A stretch of DNA of 64,000 nucleotides from Pictodentalium vernedei (lineage: Eukaryota; Mollusca; Scaphopoda; Dentaliida; Dentaliidae): contig CM062297.1 in assembly GCA_031216915.1 (NCBI GenBank), forward strand, positions 180,134,350 through 180,198,349, in the 5' to 3' direction. A program made the translations under genes and the position numbers. Positions 1-10,735 of the stretch are shown piece by piece. The notes under the pieces are model-generated. The model did no database searches. It had not been told where the DNA came from and worked only from the letters and a program-made list of their open reading frames with translations. Each line of letters begins with the position of its first letter. Position 1 is the stretch's first letter.

Positions 1-235
1 CATTATTCGATCTAACGGAAGGAATTCTGTTTGTTTTAGAACATCACATTCTACTTTCGGTCCGTTATATTCCGGGTCGTCTGAACGTTCTAGCAGACTC
101 TCTCTCTCGGAAAGGTCGCATGTTGCCGTCGGAATGGACTCTCAACAAGCAAGTGTTCAATCAGATTTGCTACCAATGGGATCGACCGATGATAGATTTA
201 TTTGCAACACACCTCAACAATATTTTATTAATGAA
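1..235 (+). mobile_element. DIRS retrotransposon fragment (RNase H / methylase-like region)
   Basis: This stretch is closely similar to 12048-12275 of the DIRS element described below. It covers the end of RNase H, including the segment for HIPGRLNVLADSLSRKGR, and the start of the methylase-like domain (PMIDLFATHLNN). Similarity stops near 235, where a different dispersed repeat begins. The left side runs off the window, so it may be the end of a larger truncated copy. It carries no intact gene. Confidence 0.85.
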
Positions 236-239
236 CATA

Positions 240-575
240 TGTTGGGCCTAAAAAAGTTAAAAATCAGTTTCTCAGGTCCTGCCACATGGTCCTTTTGGCT
301 GCCACATGCTCTCTTTTTATAACCAATGCAAACTTAAAAAAACAAAAATTAAATGGTTTATATCTGATATTTTTTACTCATGCTGTTCTGTATATTATGA
401 GGCCAAAAACATAAAACAAACCAAGAACATGAACTTTTGATGGCAAAGAAATAATTACAAAAATAAAAAATAAAATAAAAAACTGCCCTGAACATCCGGC
501 CGCCTGCCCACATGGAATTTTACAAAAATGGCCTGAGAAACAAGATCTACTTTGTTGGGCCTTATCACTACCAGG
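240..575. repeat. Dispersed foldback-type repeat, family F1 (copy 1)
   Basis: The segment shares long stretches with 56826-57175, and in inverse complement with 23307-23713. Shared blocks include ACCAATGCAAACTT, a block read as AAACATAAAACAAACCAAGAA, and a terminal block containing GATCTACTTTGTTGGGCC. Both ends carry GGCCT-type motifs in opposite orientation, which suggests short inverted ends. No coding potential was seen. I infer a non-autonomous DNA element of unknown superfamily. Confidence 0.6.
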
Positions 576-780
576 ATGGTGTTTTTATTAGTGTTCCACA
601 CTACAACCTCCAAAATTTATAATAGTGTTTAGCTGTATGTTTCTTTGTTTTATTTTTCAACTTTAATGCATGGCAGGCCTACTTAAAATATCATCATGAC
701 AAAAATTGATCTAGTCTAATTTATTTTGCTGAGTTGATGATTTATTAGTCGAGTTTTGATGAAGTCAAACTCAACTTATA
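576..780. other. AT-rich DNA without recognised feature
   Basis: No ORF or splice-competent coding segment is recognisable. The last ~60 bases (TGATGAAGTCAAACTC and TTTGATGAAGTGGCG) lead into the following tandem array and may be part of the same element. Confidence 0.4.
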
Positions 781-810
781 GTTTGATGAAGTGGCGGGTG
801 GGCGGGCGTA

Positions 811-1390
811 AACAATTGGTTTCCGGGCAATAACTTTAGTTCTATTTGATGCACCTTTACCAAAATTATACCAGAGGTTACCCTATAGGAAAGGAAGACA
901 CCTATTGATTTCAGAGTCTTGTGCCCCAAGGTCAAGGTCACTGTTACTATAAATAGAATATTTTGTGACAAATTGGTTTCCGGGCAATAACTTTAGTTCT
1001 ATTTGACGCACCTTTACCAAACTTATACCAGAGGTTACCCTATAGGAAGGGAAGACACCTATTGATTTCGGAGTCTGGGACTCCAAGGTCAAGGTTACTG
1101 TTACTATAAATAGAATATTTTATGACAAATTGGTTTCCAGGCAATAACTTTAGTTCTATTTGACGCACCTTTACCAAACTTATACCAGAGGTTACCCTAT
1201 AGGAAGGGAAGACACCTATTGATTTCAGAGTCTGGGACTCCAAGGTCAAGGTCACTGTTACTATAAATAGAATATTTTGTGACAAATTGGTTTCCGGGCA
1301 ATAACTTTAGTTCTATTCCGTGCATCTTCACTAAACTTATACCACAGGTTACCCTATAGGAAGGGAAGACACCTATCGATTTTGGGTCTT
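811..1390 (+). repeat. Tandem array of 157-bp units (about 3.7 copies)
   Basis: The motif TTGGTTTCCGGGCAATAAC recurs at 816, 973, 1130 and 1287, an exact 157-bp period. Neighbouring units are nearly identical and differ at scattered bases; the fourth is incomplete and more diverged. A G-rich run (GGCGGGTGGGCGGGCG) stands immediately before the first unit. The small reverse-strand ORFs here merely repeat with the unit and are not genes. Unit length and setting recall the ~160-bp cores of bivalve pearl/Helentron-type elements. That link is inference. Confidence 0.9.
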
Positions 1391-1419
1391 CAGAATTTCC
1401 TGAGGACATCATTTAATCT

Positions 1420-2100
1420 TCTTCCAATTATTCAGCAAGAAACTACTGATTATCATTCAGGCTTGGACCATATTTATTCAAACATCACGGCTACAAGTGG
1501 AGTTCAAGAATGCTATTGGACAGACCATAAAATGCTATGGATGCAGTTCAAGTTGTAGAATACATCTGTTTTAAACAGGTATTAATGTTTGCTGCCAGTT
1601 ACAAAGAGCTGTCATTCAAATGACCCTGTGTGATGCCCTGGGTACATCCTAGAACATGCCCCTGGTGCAGCACCAGGTACATGTTCTGGTATGCAGTGAG
1701 AATAAGGCCATGGTAGAAACTGCATCAAGTAAAAATCTTCTAAAACTGGGTGTGGTAATAGGTGATCGCTTCAGTCTGTCCTTATTGCTACTCAATGTCT
1801 TATGACCTTAGTTGTTGAAAGTGATATTAAACACCAATAAATCGATGCTGTTCAAATGGACTAACAGCAGCAATTATCTGTCTGCTGTTCAGTGACATTA
1901 AATTGGCCAGTGGTTATTAAGTTAGCACCACTAATATTGATATCACTGCAATTGGCACATTGAGGTGGCTCCAGTTTTATCCATATTTTTATTGCTTACT
2001 TGAGTAAAAATTAAGGTTCCACATAAGCCTGGATAAAAGTTGCCTATATTGCTTGTGTAGTCCAGGAGAACAGGTTAACTGTGTACAGATAATTATACCA
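1420..2100. other. Intergenic or intronic DNA with a degraded SINE tail
   Basis: No gene is recognised. Around 1795-1845, GTTGAAAGTGATATTAAACACCAATAAAT matches the 3' ends of the SINEs at 7029-7397 and 55956-56330, so an old SINE tail lies here. A short palindrome (CCTGGTGCAGCACCAGG) sits near 1661-1677. Confidence 0.45.
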
Positions 2101-2101
2101 A

Positions 2102-2352
2102 TTAACCCTTTACCTAACATGAAAAGCAGACGACACTTGCAAAAAAAATTCTTGAACAACTAATTTTTTTCATTTTTTATCTCAAAAACATAGGTTATGA
2201 CCCATCATTGGAATGAGCTCGACGAGCTCGTTCCAATGAGGGGTCATAACCTATGTTTTTGAGAAAAAAAATGAAAAAATTATGAAAATTAACTGGCGAT
2301 TTTTGAGAATAGCGCTGGCCGGTTTTGGCCGTTACGTTGGGTAAAGGGTTAA
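2102..2352. mobile_element. piggyBac-like MITE, subfamily A (copy A1)
   Basis: The element is bounded by TTAA on both sides, with ends CCCTTTACCTAAC and GTTGGGTAAAGGG in inverted orientation. Its centre is a long hairpin: about 40 bases around CATAGGTTATGACCC are mirrored after a GAGCTCGACGAGCTC core. A TTAA duplication plus CCC-starting termini is the hallmark of the piggyBac superfamily. No transposase is present, so it must have been moved by one encoded elsewhere. Confidence 0.8.
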
Positions 2353-2938
2353 GAAAGCAGACTGCAACTTTTGTATCCATGAACTTTTACTGCCATTTTA
2401 ACTCTTTCACTACTGGAGATTTTGAATGGTCTGATCCATCCATGTACACAGCTGCTGTTGGGAAAAGTCCATTGTCGGATCAAAAGGGTGAACAATCGAA
2501 AATATTAAATCTGCTGATGTAGAGTCTGCAGACTTCACATTTTAAATTGCTAACCTCTTTATAAAAGTAAATTTCATTGTTTGAGTTGTTGCCATGGATA
2601 GAGTTTCATGCACAAACACTGCAGTCATCACTGTTGGTCAAGGTCACTTTTGCTACAAATAGCTTATTTCTTCAGAATTTAATGTCAAAACTCGACTTCT
2701 GGATCTGTGATCCTCTTGCTGGGTTTTGTGGGTGATACAAATTTGTTTCATTCTAGATGTTTTAGCTTGTATTGGGGGAAATAGTTGATTGATTATAAGA
2801 TAAAATCTTGACCCACTTGCGTAGGGGCAAGGTGGACCACCTGTGTCATCTGTGTTGCATCTTTGGGCAGGATACTTCATCCTGATTGCATTTTTGGGAG
2901 CATGGTGGTGCAGTGTACAGAGACTTAGAAACAAGCTA

Positions 2939-3188
2939 TTAACCCTTTACCCAACGCAGACGATATCAAAATTTATTATTTTAAATAGCTTTTTTTCACC
3001 TTTTTCAAAATTTTTCAATAAAACTATATCATGTGACCCCTCGTTGGATTGAGCTGGACGAGCTCGTTCCAACGAGGGGTCACATGATATGGTTTTGTTG
3101 AAATTTTTTTTAAAAATAATATTTTTTCAACTGCTGAATTTGCATATTACGCGGGCGGATGCAGCCGATTCGTTGGGTAAAGTGTTAA
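2939..3188. mobile_element. piggyBac-like MITE, subfamily B (copy B1)
   Basis: It lies between TTAA sites, with ends CCCTTTACCCAACG and CGTTGGGTAAAG (one base altered at the right end). The central hairpin is built on ATATCATGTGACCCCTCGTT and its complement. The subterminal sequence (GACGATATCAAAATTTATTA and ATATTACGCGGGCGGATG) defines subfamily B and differs from subfamily A. It is non-coding. Confidence 0.8.
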
Positions 3189-4940
3189 TTAAAAATAGAA
3201 TATGTTTTTATTTTTGGAATTTACTTTAAAAAAATTAACGCAAACCAGTATAAGTATTTCCATTAGTTCCTTGAATTCTGCACACACAGGTAACCAACTA
3301 ACTTTGTGCATGTCTACCAGGGACCAGCCTAGGGGGGAATTTTAGGGAGACTTCAAGTCTCCCTCCAGAAAAAATAGGGAGACTGCAGTCATGTAGGGAG
3401 ACTTCATGGGCAAGTGGGGAAAATTAAGAATATTCATGTACCACCCCCGCCGCCCCTTCATATTTTCAATTTATGGTCCTCCATTAACGTACAAATAATC
3501 CAGATCCAGTTGTCTATGACGCATCTGTGCCAGGTTAAAAAATCACAATGTAATTATTGACTGAAAATCCCCCACTGCTACCTTCTCCTTCATGACCCCT
3601 CACCTCTTCTTCGTGCCAACCCCCCATCACCCTCCTTTGGTTGCCTTTCAACAAAGTCTACTAAGCTAATAATTTCCTAAGTCTGAAAGTGTGAACAGGA
3701 CCAGATGTAAGAAGGTTGCTTGGGAGGTACTTTGTTAGTTAATAAACAAAATACATTCTGGGGTCAAGTATTTTGTAAAGGAAATGTCATTCCGCATCAT
3801 TTTTATGGCATTCCGGTGTCATTCTGCGTCATTTCATGTCATTCCGATGTTTAGGAGGACCCTTTTTCAAGATCGTCCACATGCACACTTGTGTCCTGTT
3901 CAAAGCTTTTCTTGACATCACTAAAGCTTTTTTTCATGTGTTTCAATTCCATTCGTGTTTTTCTGGGAATAGACAGCCCAACAGTTAACAGTCGTCAGCA
4001 AATCGAAATGAAAATAATGTTATAAAATACGTCCATTGTGTATACATTTTTGGCATCCTAAGCGACGTAACATACTTTCAAACTGGGTTGTTTTGTTGAG
4101 TCGCGTAAGTCACCTATTTTCGTTTCGACACTTGAAGCTCCGACTGGAACGCAACAAAATAGAAATGAAAAAATCCGCCAAAAGCGACAATGGACAATTG
4201 CTTGTCGTGTGATTTCAAATAAATGGATGTTTATTTGACGAATTAAAATGCCCATTTATCACACTCGAGCACATTCGATTTTTGAAAATACTCGTTTTCA
4301 TGTAAACCTCGCATCACTCAGTTCAGCCTTTTCTCATTTTGGCCAATTTTTAGAGGGCGACTTGTAATCGCCCCGACTATTTTTCTAGGCGACTTTGGGC
4401 TTAGAAGGGCGACTTAATCACCCTAATGGCTGGTCCCTGATGTCTACATCTTTAGTTTGTGTTTATTTTCATGTAGTATGTGATATGGCAGCTCATCAAC
4501 TAGTTCTGTGCAATGTCTGTGGTTAGCCAGTCTGTTAGCTTACCAACTTACTATGTGCAATGCACAGAGTCAGGCACTTTTCTTTCTGGGTATAAATAAG
4601 ATCATCTGTATTATGTAACTAACCCTGTGCATTACAAAGCGTTAATGAGTGTACATTTTCATGTTGTGTGTGATTTGGCAGTTACCAATGTTTATAACTA
4701 GAAAGTGTGACTAACCCTGTTCATTGCACAGGGTTAGTCACACTTTCTGACTATAAAAAAGTTCATTATTACCTGAGTAACTAATCTTGTGCACTTTACA
4801 GTCTTTGCACAAATCTCATCTATAGCAACTCTGTACCCAACCTTATGGTCAAAACCATCCAGTAATATTCTCAAAAAGTATGTACATTCAGCTTAGGGGT
4901 TTTTTTTTAGTGAATTCCAAAAATTAAAACGTATTCTATT
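3189..4940. mobile_element. Older foldback element split by the hAT-like insertion
   Basis: The left end (AAAAATAGAATATG...TTTGGAATTTACTT, about 3189-3235) and right end (AGTGAATTCCAAAAATTAAAACGTATTCTATT, about 4908-4942) are inverted relatives. The internal part 4450-4810 contains a hairpin (GTGTGACTAACCCTG and its complement, 4705-4750) that recurs at 32080-32200, where a similar right end occurs at 32340-32385. The hAT-like element 3318-4439 interrupts it. Superfamily unknown. Confidence 0.5.
3318..4439. mobile_element. hAT-like non-autonomous element with 8-bp target duplication
   Basis: The ends are CAGGGACCAGCC and GGCTGGTCCCTG, perfect inverted repeats of 12 bases. They are flanked by an exact 8-bp duplication ATGTCTAC at 3310-3317 and 4440-4447. 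Eight-base duplications and CAGGG-type termini are typical of hAT transposons. Inside are GGGAGACTTCAAGTCTCCC-type hairpins near the left end and GGCGACTT repeats near the right end. No transposase ORF is visible; the short reverse ORF at 4058-4255 resembles no known protein. Confidence 0.8.
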
Positions 4941-4946
4941 ATAATA

Positions 4947-5108
4947 TTAGAATGTTTCTTTTCATGTTCTATCGGTCGATAGTACCTGAATTTGTGGTGT
5001 GATTTCTGAAATAAAACCTGAAGCAGCGAAGCTGCTGAAGGTTTTATTTCAGAAATTGCACAATCTCAGGTACTATCGACCGATAGAACATGAAAAGAAA
5101 CATTCTAA
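4947..5108. repeat. Long near-perfect hairpin
   Basis: About 75 bases are mirrored around the loop GCAGCGAAGCTGC. The outer arms read TTAGAATGTTTCTTTTCATG and its complement, followed by TCTATCGGTCGATAGTACCTG and its complement, then GAAATAAAACCT. It is probably the centre of a foldback element spanning roughly 4940-5925, because TATTATGCC near 5117 is mirrored by GGCATAATA near 5908. Confidence 0.75.
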
Positions 5109-5930
5109 TTATTTTATTATGCCGAACAAAAAATAGCTTTCATTGTTAAGCGTTAACTGCAACATGCCGTCAATCTTGTAATAACCATGTAGTCAAATCC
5201 AAAAACATGACGTCATTTCGAACAAATGATGTCTCTTTAGGAGTTTCCAGATCACCAAATTCGAAAATGACTTGTCACACGTGCTGTCGCTTTGGGAGTT
5301 TCTTTTTCACCAAATGCCAGTGTTTACAACTGCATCATGCTGTTCATGTTATAATTCATTATTAATGCTTGTGTGATAAGTGGTATAAATTAATGGAATA
5401 TAAATTCATATTTCTTGGACGATGACAGTTGTTAGAATTAAGCAGATTGAAACAATTTATTTCAAACTTGAGGTGGAGGCTCAGTGAGATCGAGGAGTAC
5501 TAAACTTGTGGAAATATAATTGATTGAAATCATAACTCATATTCAGGATTCACTGAAGTGGTGAACAACACGTGAGTTTTTAATATTTCTGATTCTTTTG
5601 AATTCATTGTTTGCAGTTAAAATTGAAAACACACCCACTGAAGATGACATATTTGTCGGTAAGTTTGTGTCTATTGATGACGAAAAAAATTAAACAGACA
5701 CAGCGCCAGCGTTTGGTTTGAGAAGTTCCAATCAGAGTTTACGTTATCGACACTGATGAATGGAAGTGGAGCTTACATTTTCTTTGTTCTCCTGTCTCCA
5801 GGGAAGAACGTTCCGATAGTACCCGTGTTTTGCCCCAAAACTCCAGTACAATGACTTTTAGAAGGTGTCAAATTAACCAATCACGGCTGATGTTACAAAC
5901 GTGAGGCATAATAATTTCAATTAATAGGTT
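5109..5930. other. Non-coding segment, probably the inner part of a foldback element
   Basis: No ORF or known domain was seen. The block GAACGTTCCGATAGTACCCG near 5807 echoes the arms of the preceding hairpin. The segment ends with GGCATAATAATTTCAAT, which mirrors its start. Confidence 0.35.
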
Positions 5931-6110
5931 GACAATGGTACACTTGCCTTCAACTGCTGCTAATCCTGCTTGTGTCAGGTGGTAAGTTGGAGAGTCCAAT
6001 AGTTACTGACCTTTGCATAGTGTTTCTGATCACTGTGGCTTCCTCAACCTGTCAAACTGTAATATAATCTTGGTTGCTGAAAGTGTTGTTAGACCCTAAT
6101 AACGAACAAA
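5931..6110. repeat. Degraded SINE 3' portion
   Basis: The order of blocks (CACTTGCCTTCAACTGCTGCTAA, TGGCTTCCTCAACCTGT, TTGAAAGTGTTGTTAGACCCTAATAA with small changes) follows the 3' half of the SINE at 7029-7397. The head is missing. It is strongly diverged and therefore old. Confidence 0.5.
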
Positions 6111-6371
6111 CCCACAGAGTCACGACCAGATCATGATCTGATTGAGAAAGGGATTGCTTTTGCGATCACAAGTTAATTTTTAGCTCACCTATTACAAAGT
6201 GAAGATGATGTAATGTCATGACTGCATCTATGTTGACGTCAGTCTTGGCATCCTTGCCCACTATTAAAAGAGTTTCTGTTCAGCTCATTTCCTTAAGTCC
6301 TTTCTTACAGCATGTATATAAAGCAGTTGTGCCTATTGGCATTCTCCAATAAATTGTAACAAAACAATTTG

Positions 6372-7010
6372 GGAGCACACTGGCTCATTGGTTACAGTAT
6401 TGGACATTAAACCAAAAGTCCCACAGTTGGATCCCCATCAGGGGTAACTGCATTGTGACCTTGTCTTTGGGCCCAATTGCCCACATTGGGCATGGTTGCG
6501 CTGTGTACTACAGTTAAAACTAGAAGTCCTGTCACGAACTGTGTGCTTATCTAGGCTTCATTGCGTATAGGAGTTGCATGCATTTGCCATATCAAATGTC
6601 ATCCAAAGCACGGCAGGTTGTCCTGGTTACTCATAGCAAACACAGGCAATGTTACCGGAGGTCCATTGGCTGAAACATTGCTGGTGCACAGGCCATATGT
6701 ACAGAATTTGATAGCCTTACTATGGTCATAACGCTTAGATTAACTTGCAGATCGACATGCTATTTGTGTGCATTTCATGACAGGACTTCTAGTTTTAATT
6801 GTAAGGCATACTGCACATTGATTGTGCACTTGCCTTCAGCTACTGCTAACCCTAATTGTGGAGTTAGTTCTTTGGGGAGACTGAGAGTTGCTTGCAAAGC
6901 TTGGTGGTTCTATCCTGGTACTCTGGCTTCCTCCACCGATAAAAATGTCTGACCCCAGGTTCCCTGTCTGTTGAAAGTGTCATTGAACCCCAATAAGTAA
7001 ATAAATAAGA
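6372..7010 (+). mobile_element. Old tRNA-headed SINE interrupted by a TA-flanked MITE
   Basis: The head GGGAGCACACTGGCTCATTGG resembles an A box, and GTTGGATCCCC near 6425 resembles a damaged B box. A TTGTCTTTGGGC core follows. The tail after the interruption runs through CTCTGGCTTCCTCCACCG to CATTGAACCCCAATAAGTAAATAAATAA. The layout matches the better preserved SINE directly downstream. The inserted MITE covers 6511-6801. Confidence 0.6.
6511..6801. mobile_element. TA-flanked MITE (Tc1/mariner-type)
   Basis: TA at 6509-6510 and 6802-6803 flank termini CAGTTAAAACTAGAAGTCCT and its complement (one mismatch), giving inverted repeats of about 24 bases. Target duplication TA is typical of the Tc1/mariner/pogo group. 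The block GGAGGTCCATTGGCTGAAAC near 6657 recurs in the MITE at 54869-55126. The small + ORF at 6722-6952 crosses the element boundary and is not a gene. Confidence 0.65.
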
Positions 7011-7028
7011 ACAAAATCATGCTAAACT

Positions 7029-7397
7029 GGGAGCGTGGTGATTCAGTGGTAGACTGCTGGACTTCTATGCTAGAGGTCCCGAGTTTGATCCCCGGCCAGG
7101 ACAGCCCGCGTTGTGTCCTTGGGCAAGGCACTTTATCCCAGTTGCCTACATGGGGGCATGATGACACCATGTACTAAGGTGTACTGCCCGTTGATGGTGC
7201 ACATGTCTTCAACTGCTGTAACCCTGCTTGATCAGAGCTTGACAGAGTTAGAATGTTGAGGAGCTGACAGTTGCTCGTCAATGCTCGGTGGTTCACTCCG
7301 GGTACTCTGGCTTCCTACATCCGTAAAACTGTCATGGTCTGATTAGCCATTGTGCAAACGTATGTGACCTTAAACACCAATAAATAAATAAAAAAAT
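7029..7397 (+). mobile_element. tRNA-derived SINE with TGTCCTTGGGCAAGG core
   Basis: The element is flanked by the direct repeat AAATCATGCTAAACT (7014-7028 and 7398-7412), a typical LINE-mobilised target duplication. Its head GTGGTGATTCAGTGGTAGAC and GAGTTTGATCC are decayed RNA polymerase III A and B boxes. The core TTGTGTCCTTGGGCAAGGCA resembles the conserved central part of V-type SINEs. The tail is (AAATA)n. It is the same family as 55956-56330. Confidence 0.8.
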
Positions 7398-7488
7398 AAA
7401 TCATGCTAAACTAAGGCTACTCATGCTGGAAGCATAGCATCTTTAAAAAGAAAATACCCATGTTTCAAATCACCTTTGAAAAACAATA

Positions 7489-7690
7489 TTTTTATACTGT
7501 ACCCATGACCCAGACTTAGCTGCTGCTAACTCTAAAAAATCCAGGGCCAAACACAAATTTTGCCCCCCAATCCCCAAAATTTGCATCTAAAACCAAAAGA
7601 AATCATGTCCTATAGGACCTCCATACTTTGCCCTTACTGCGCATGCGCAGTGTCAAGGACGTTCTGAAATTGGCGCCAATTATCATTCTC
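7489..7690 (+). repeat. Left inverted terminal repeat of DIRS copy 1
   Basis: This is the inverse complement of about 14385-14581 with few differences (ATGACCCAGACTTAGCTG, TTTGCCCCCCAATCCCCAAA, GGCGCCAATTATCATTCT). It contains the palindrome TGCGCATGCGCA at 7638-7649, an exact match to the NRF-1 consensus, and ATTGGCGCCAAT, which resembles CCAAT or E2F-type sites. I infer that it acts as the element's promoter region. Confidence 0.85.
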
Positions 7691-8575
7691 TGTTTGGCCC
7701 TTCATCAGTCAACATCTCACTGATCTTTGTGCTTGTAAATCTCAGTTTAAAGGATGCCAGACACGTAATTATTGGAGAAATGGTGATTCTAAGGAGGATA
7801 TAGAAGGAGGAGAGGAAAAAGGAGTGACAAAAAATAATCAGGGCTGTACTTAAAATTTTTTATGAAATTATGTTAAGTTGCCTATTTTCGAGGCATGGGC
7901 CTCTTGTTGTCATTCTTGCTAAAAAGTTGCACTGCTTATTCAGTGTTTCCTCTCCCCTGGTCTTCTAAGTCCCCCCTTGCAATTCTCCCATGCTTTTGGC
8001 ATATTTTTGAGAAAGATCATTTCTAAATTTTCTTGGGAGAGTTGCTTGGTTACAGAATGTTTTCTGTTATTTTCCCCATAGTTACGTTTTCACCCATGGG
8101 TGTATAAACGTTGTGTTCTGCATCTTCCATCTGATGTTCTGCAGATTCTCCCCTGGGAGTCTCTGTCTTGCATCAGATAGAGTGTAATTTTGATGACTGA
8201 TTTCGGGCCAGTTTTGTCAGTGCCTGGAGTCATGTTTTCTGGTGTTTTTACACTGTTTGTTTACATTGGCAACAGTCTCTTTTGAGGGGGGCTGTTTGCC
8301 TTTGGAGTAGTTTATCTCACTATAAGATACATTTTTATTATCCGTAAGTGTTGCATTAATTATTTAATATAAATTTAAAATTTTTGACCTCACTTAGCCA
8401 TCGGATCCATTGGGGCTCAACGTTACTTTTCAGAAACTTGGGCTTCGCTGAAAAAATATTTTTCAAAAATTATTTTGATTTTCAATTGTTTTTTCATTAT
8501 TAATGGATCATGTTATTATGTATCTTTGTGTCAGGGGTTGTGCGAGTAACTAGGACTTGTTGTTGACTTTTCACA
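7691..8575 (+). other. 5' leader of DIRS copy 1
   Basis: No credible ORF lies between the terminal repeat and the ORF1 start. The stretch is conserved in copies 2 (36160-37045) and 3 (46925-47795), including GATGTTCTGCAG, GAAGTCTCTG-type and GGATCCATTGGGGCTCA blocks, so it belongs to the element. Confidence 0.7.
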
Positions 8576-10678
8576 ATGAAAGGATATTGTTCAAATTGTA
8601 ATAGGAAGAAATCTTCCTCTGACTTTCATGATCATTGCATTAATTGTAGTCAGTGTTCTTGCACTAATCCCTGTTCTATATGTCAATATTGGGATGACAA
8701 ACATTGGAAACGTGTGTCACGATATGTTGTTAGTGGAGAAAGGGCTATGCCGGCTCTTACTCCGCAGGGTCACTCTACTCTATCAGTTTCTATTTCAGAG
8801 GAACAAGAACAGGGTGATGTTTCCATGTTATCTTCCGCAAGTGTGCTTCTGTCATCACAAATGAATACAGAGCTAGCGGCAAAAGTGCTCATGGAGATTA
8901 AACAAATGTCGTCCGCTAGCTCGCCCGGTGTAGCATCCATTCACCGAATGGTTCGGCAGCCGGGTTCGTCCGATGCGGTCCAGGAGGAAATGTTGGGTGA
9001 TGTGAGCACTGTAAACATTCAACGTGCACACCCAGTGACGGCGGATAGTAGGCGAGATCGGAGGAAGCCTTTGAGTCCGGTTCCTAGCTCGTCCAGGTCC
9101 AGCCGGGCCGCGAGCGAGAGAGGCCCCTCTCTCGTACAACAACATCTGGGACCAGATGTTGTGGTACAAAATGTGTCGCAAGCAGAGCACACGTCCGTCG
9201 CTCGGGACGCACCGTTGTATAGGCAGTCCGCGGAGACTGCTCAGGCTTCTTCCTCTCGTCAGCGCACACGACCGCACCTTGGCTACGTGACCGCCGATAT
9301 TTTACCAGCTTCGCCGATCAGGGATTCTTCGGCGACCAGGTCACACCATCCGGTAGCCAGGGACACGAGGCCGATGGACTCCAGACGTTCGCATAGGAAG
9401 AGTATGCGGGAGTCATCAGATGCAGAGCTGCCCTCGACGAAGCAGTGAAAGACTGCGCCTCCGCAGGCCTCGATGTCGGACGTACTTGTGCAGATAGCAC
9501 AACTTATCGCAGCATCCCAGCAACCGACAGAAACGGTGTCGGATCGGGAATTATCCGACGGCGCTGGGTCGGTACGCTCTGCTGAAGCATTGGGGGCGGA
9601 CGACCGGGAGCATCATGAGGTCCGACCGGATGGTGAAAGGGATACGGATGACTTGGAGCTATCCCTTTCGGAACAACATAAAGCTGCCGTGGACTTCCTC
9701 CGGCACTTTCTCCCTCAAGTTGTTCCGTCGGGCCAGACTGCTGCGGTTCCGGACAAGAGAATTATAGCGTCATTGGACTCTGATTTCTTTGAGCGGTTCA
9801 GGGACATCGCTCCCGAGTTTCCGTCTCAGTCCAATAATGTTGCAAGAACATTTGAATTATTGAACGACGCTATATTCAAACTTGCTTCCAAAACGGGAAA
9901 AGCAGGTTTCTTGTCCGCCAATACTCTCAACCTGCCTTTCATTAATGCAAGGAATAAATTTGACACGGCAGGACAGGGTATCCCGAGAGTTCCTCTGCGT
10001 ATGGACGACGAGGCGGAAGACTTAGAATTATCATTACCGTCGTCGGCGTCTATTCCAACCGCGGTGTTGGAAACAACTATTTCGTCTAACAGAGCCAGTT
10101 TAGATGCCTTATCTTACGCAGATCACCTTACTAAGGCGTTATCACTGCGCCTTCAAGGGAAAGAATTTCAGGATATACAATCCTCTTTAAGACTTCATTC
10201 AAGGGCAGTAGCTTATTCCACGTGTAACTCCGCCCTTTCAGTGGCAAACCTGGAGTTGGTTAGACGTGACGCAGCCCTAGCTACATCCACACTCGTGGAT
10301 ACTAAGGTGAAGAACTCTCTCAGAGTCGCTTCGGTCTCCGGAGAACTTCTCTTTGACAGCAAGCTTTCTGCAATTTACGATAAAATTACAAAGAAAGCTT
10401 CGGATTCTCTGCTGTTCAAATCTGCTTCTAAGAAGTCGGACACGGCAGATAAGAGTAAGACAGGCACTTCTGGGTCTAATGCGCCCAAGAAAGGTTCCTA
10501 TAGAGGTTCCGGTGCGTCCTCTTGGTCTTATTCAAGAGACCGTCAAGGTAGCGACTCAGGTTCGGGACGTCCTTCGGGCCGGGACAACCGGTCAGACGCC
10601 CCGAGGTCGACGGGACGAGGTGCGGGTCGTGGAGGACGTGGTTTCTCCTACCGCAGGCCTCGCAGGTCCAGGAGGTGA
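8576..10678 (+). pseudogene. DIRS copy 1 ORF1: gag-like protein with one in-frame TGA
   Basis: A single reading frame of 700 codons is interrupted once, by TGA at 9446-9448. The parts are 8576-9448 (290 residues) and 9473-10678 (401 residues from an internal Met), both in the same frame. The N-terminus has a Cys-rich cluster (CSNC, CINCSQCSC, CSIC within residues 5-41), likely a zinc-binding fold. The middle is polar and low in complexity. The C-terminus is basic and rich in Arg, Gly and Ser (GRGAGRGGRG), fitting nucleic-acid binding. The related copy-3 segment near 48675 reads CGA at the place of the TGA, so a CpG-to-TpG transition likely created the stop. No enzyme motif is seen. The gag-like role is inferred from position and composition. 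Confidence 0.75.
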
Positions 10679-10735
10679 TGGCTTCAACCTCTATCGCGTA
10701 CCGGTTGGCGGAAGGTTGTCGAGTTTTTCACAAGA

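Noticed and set aside
8873..9277. Reverse-strand ORF opposite DIRS ORF1
   Set aside because: It is antisense to the gag-like frame, has no family resemblance, and is not preserved in copies 2 and 3.
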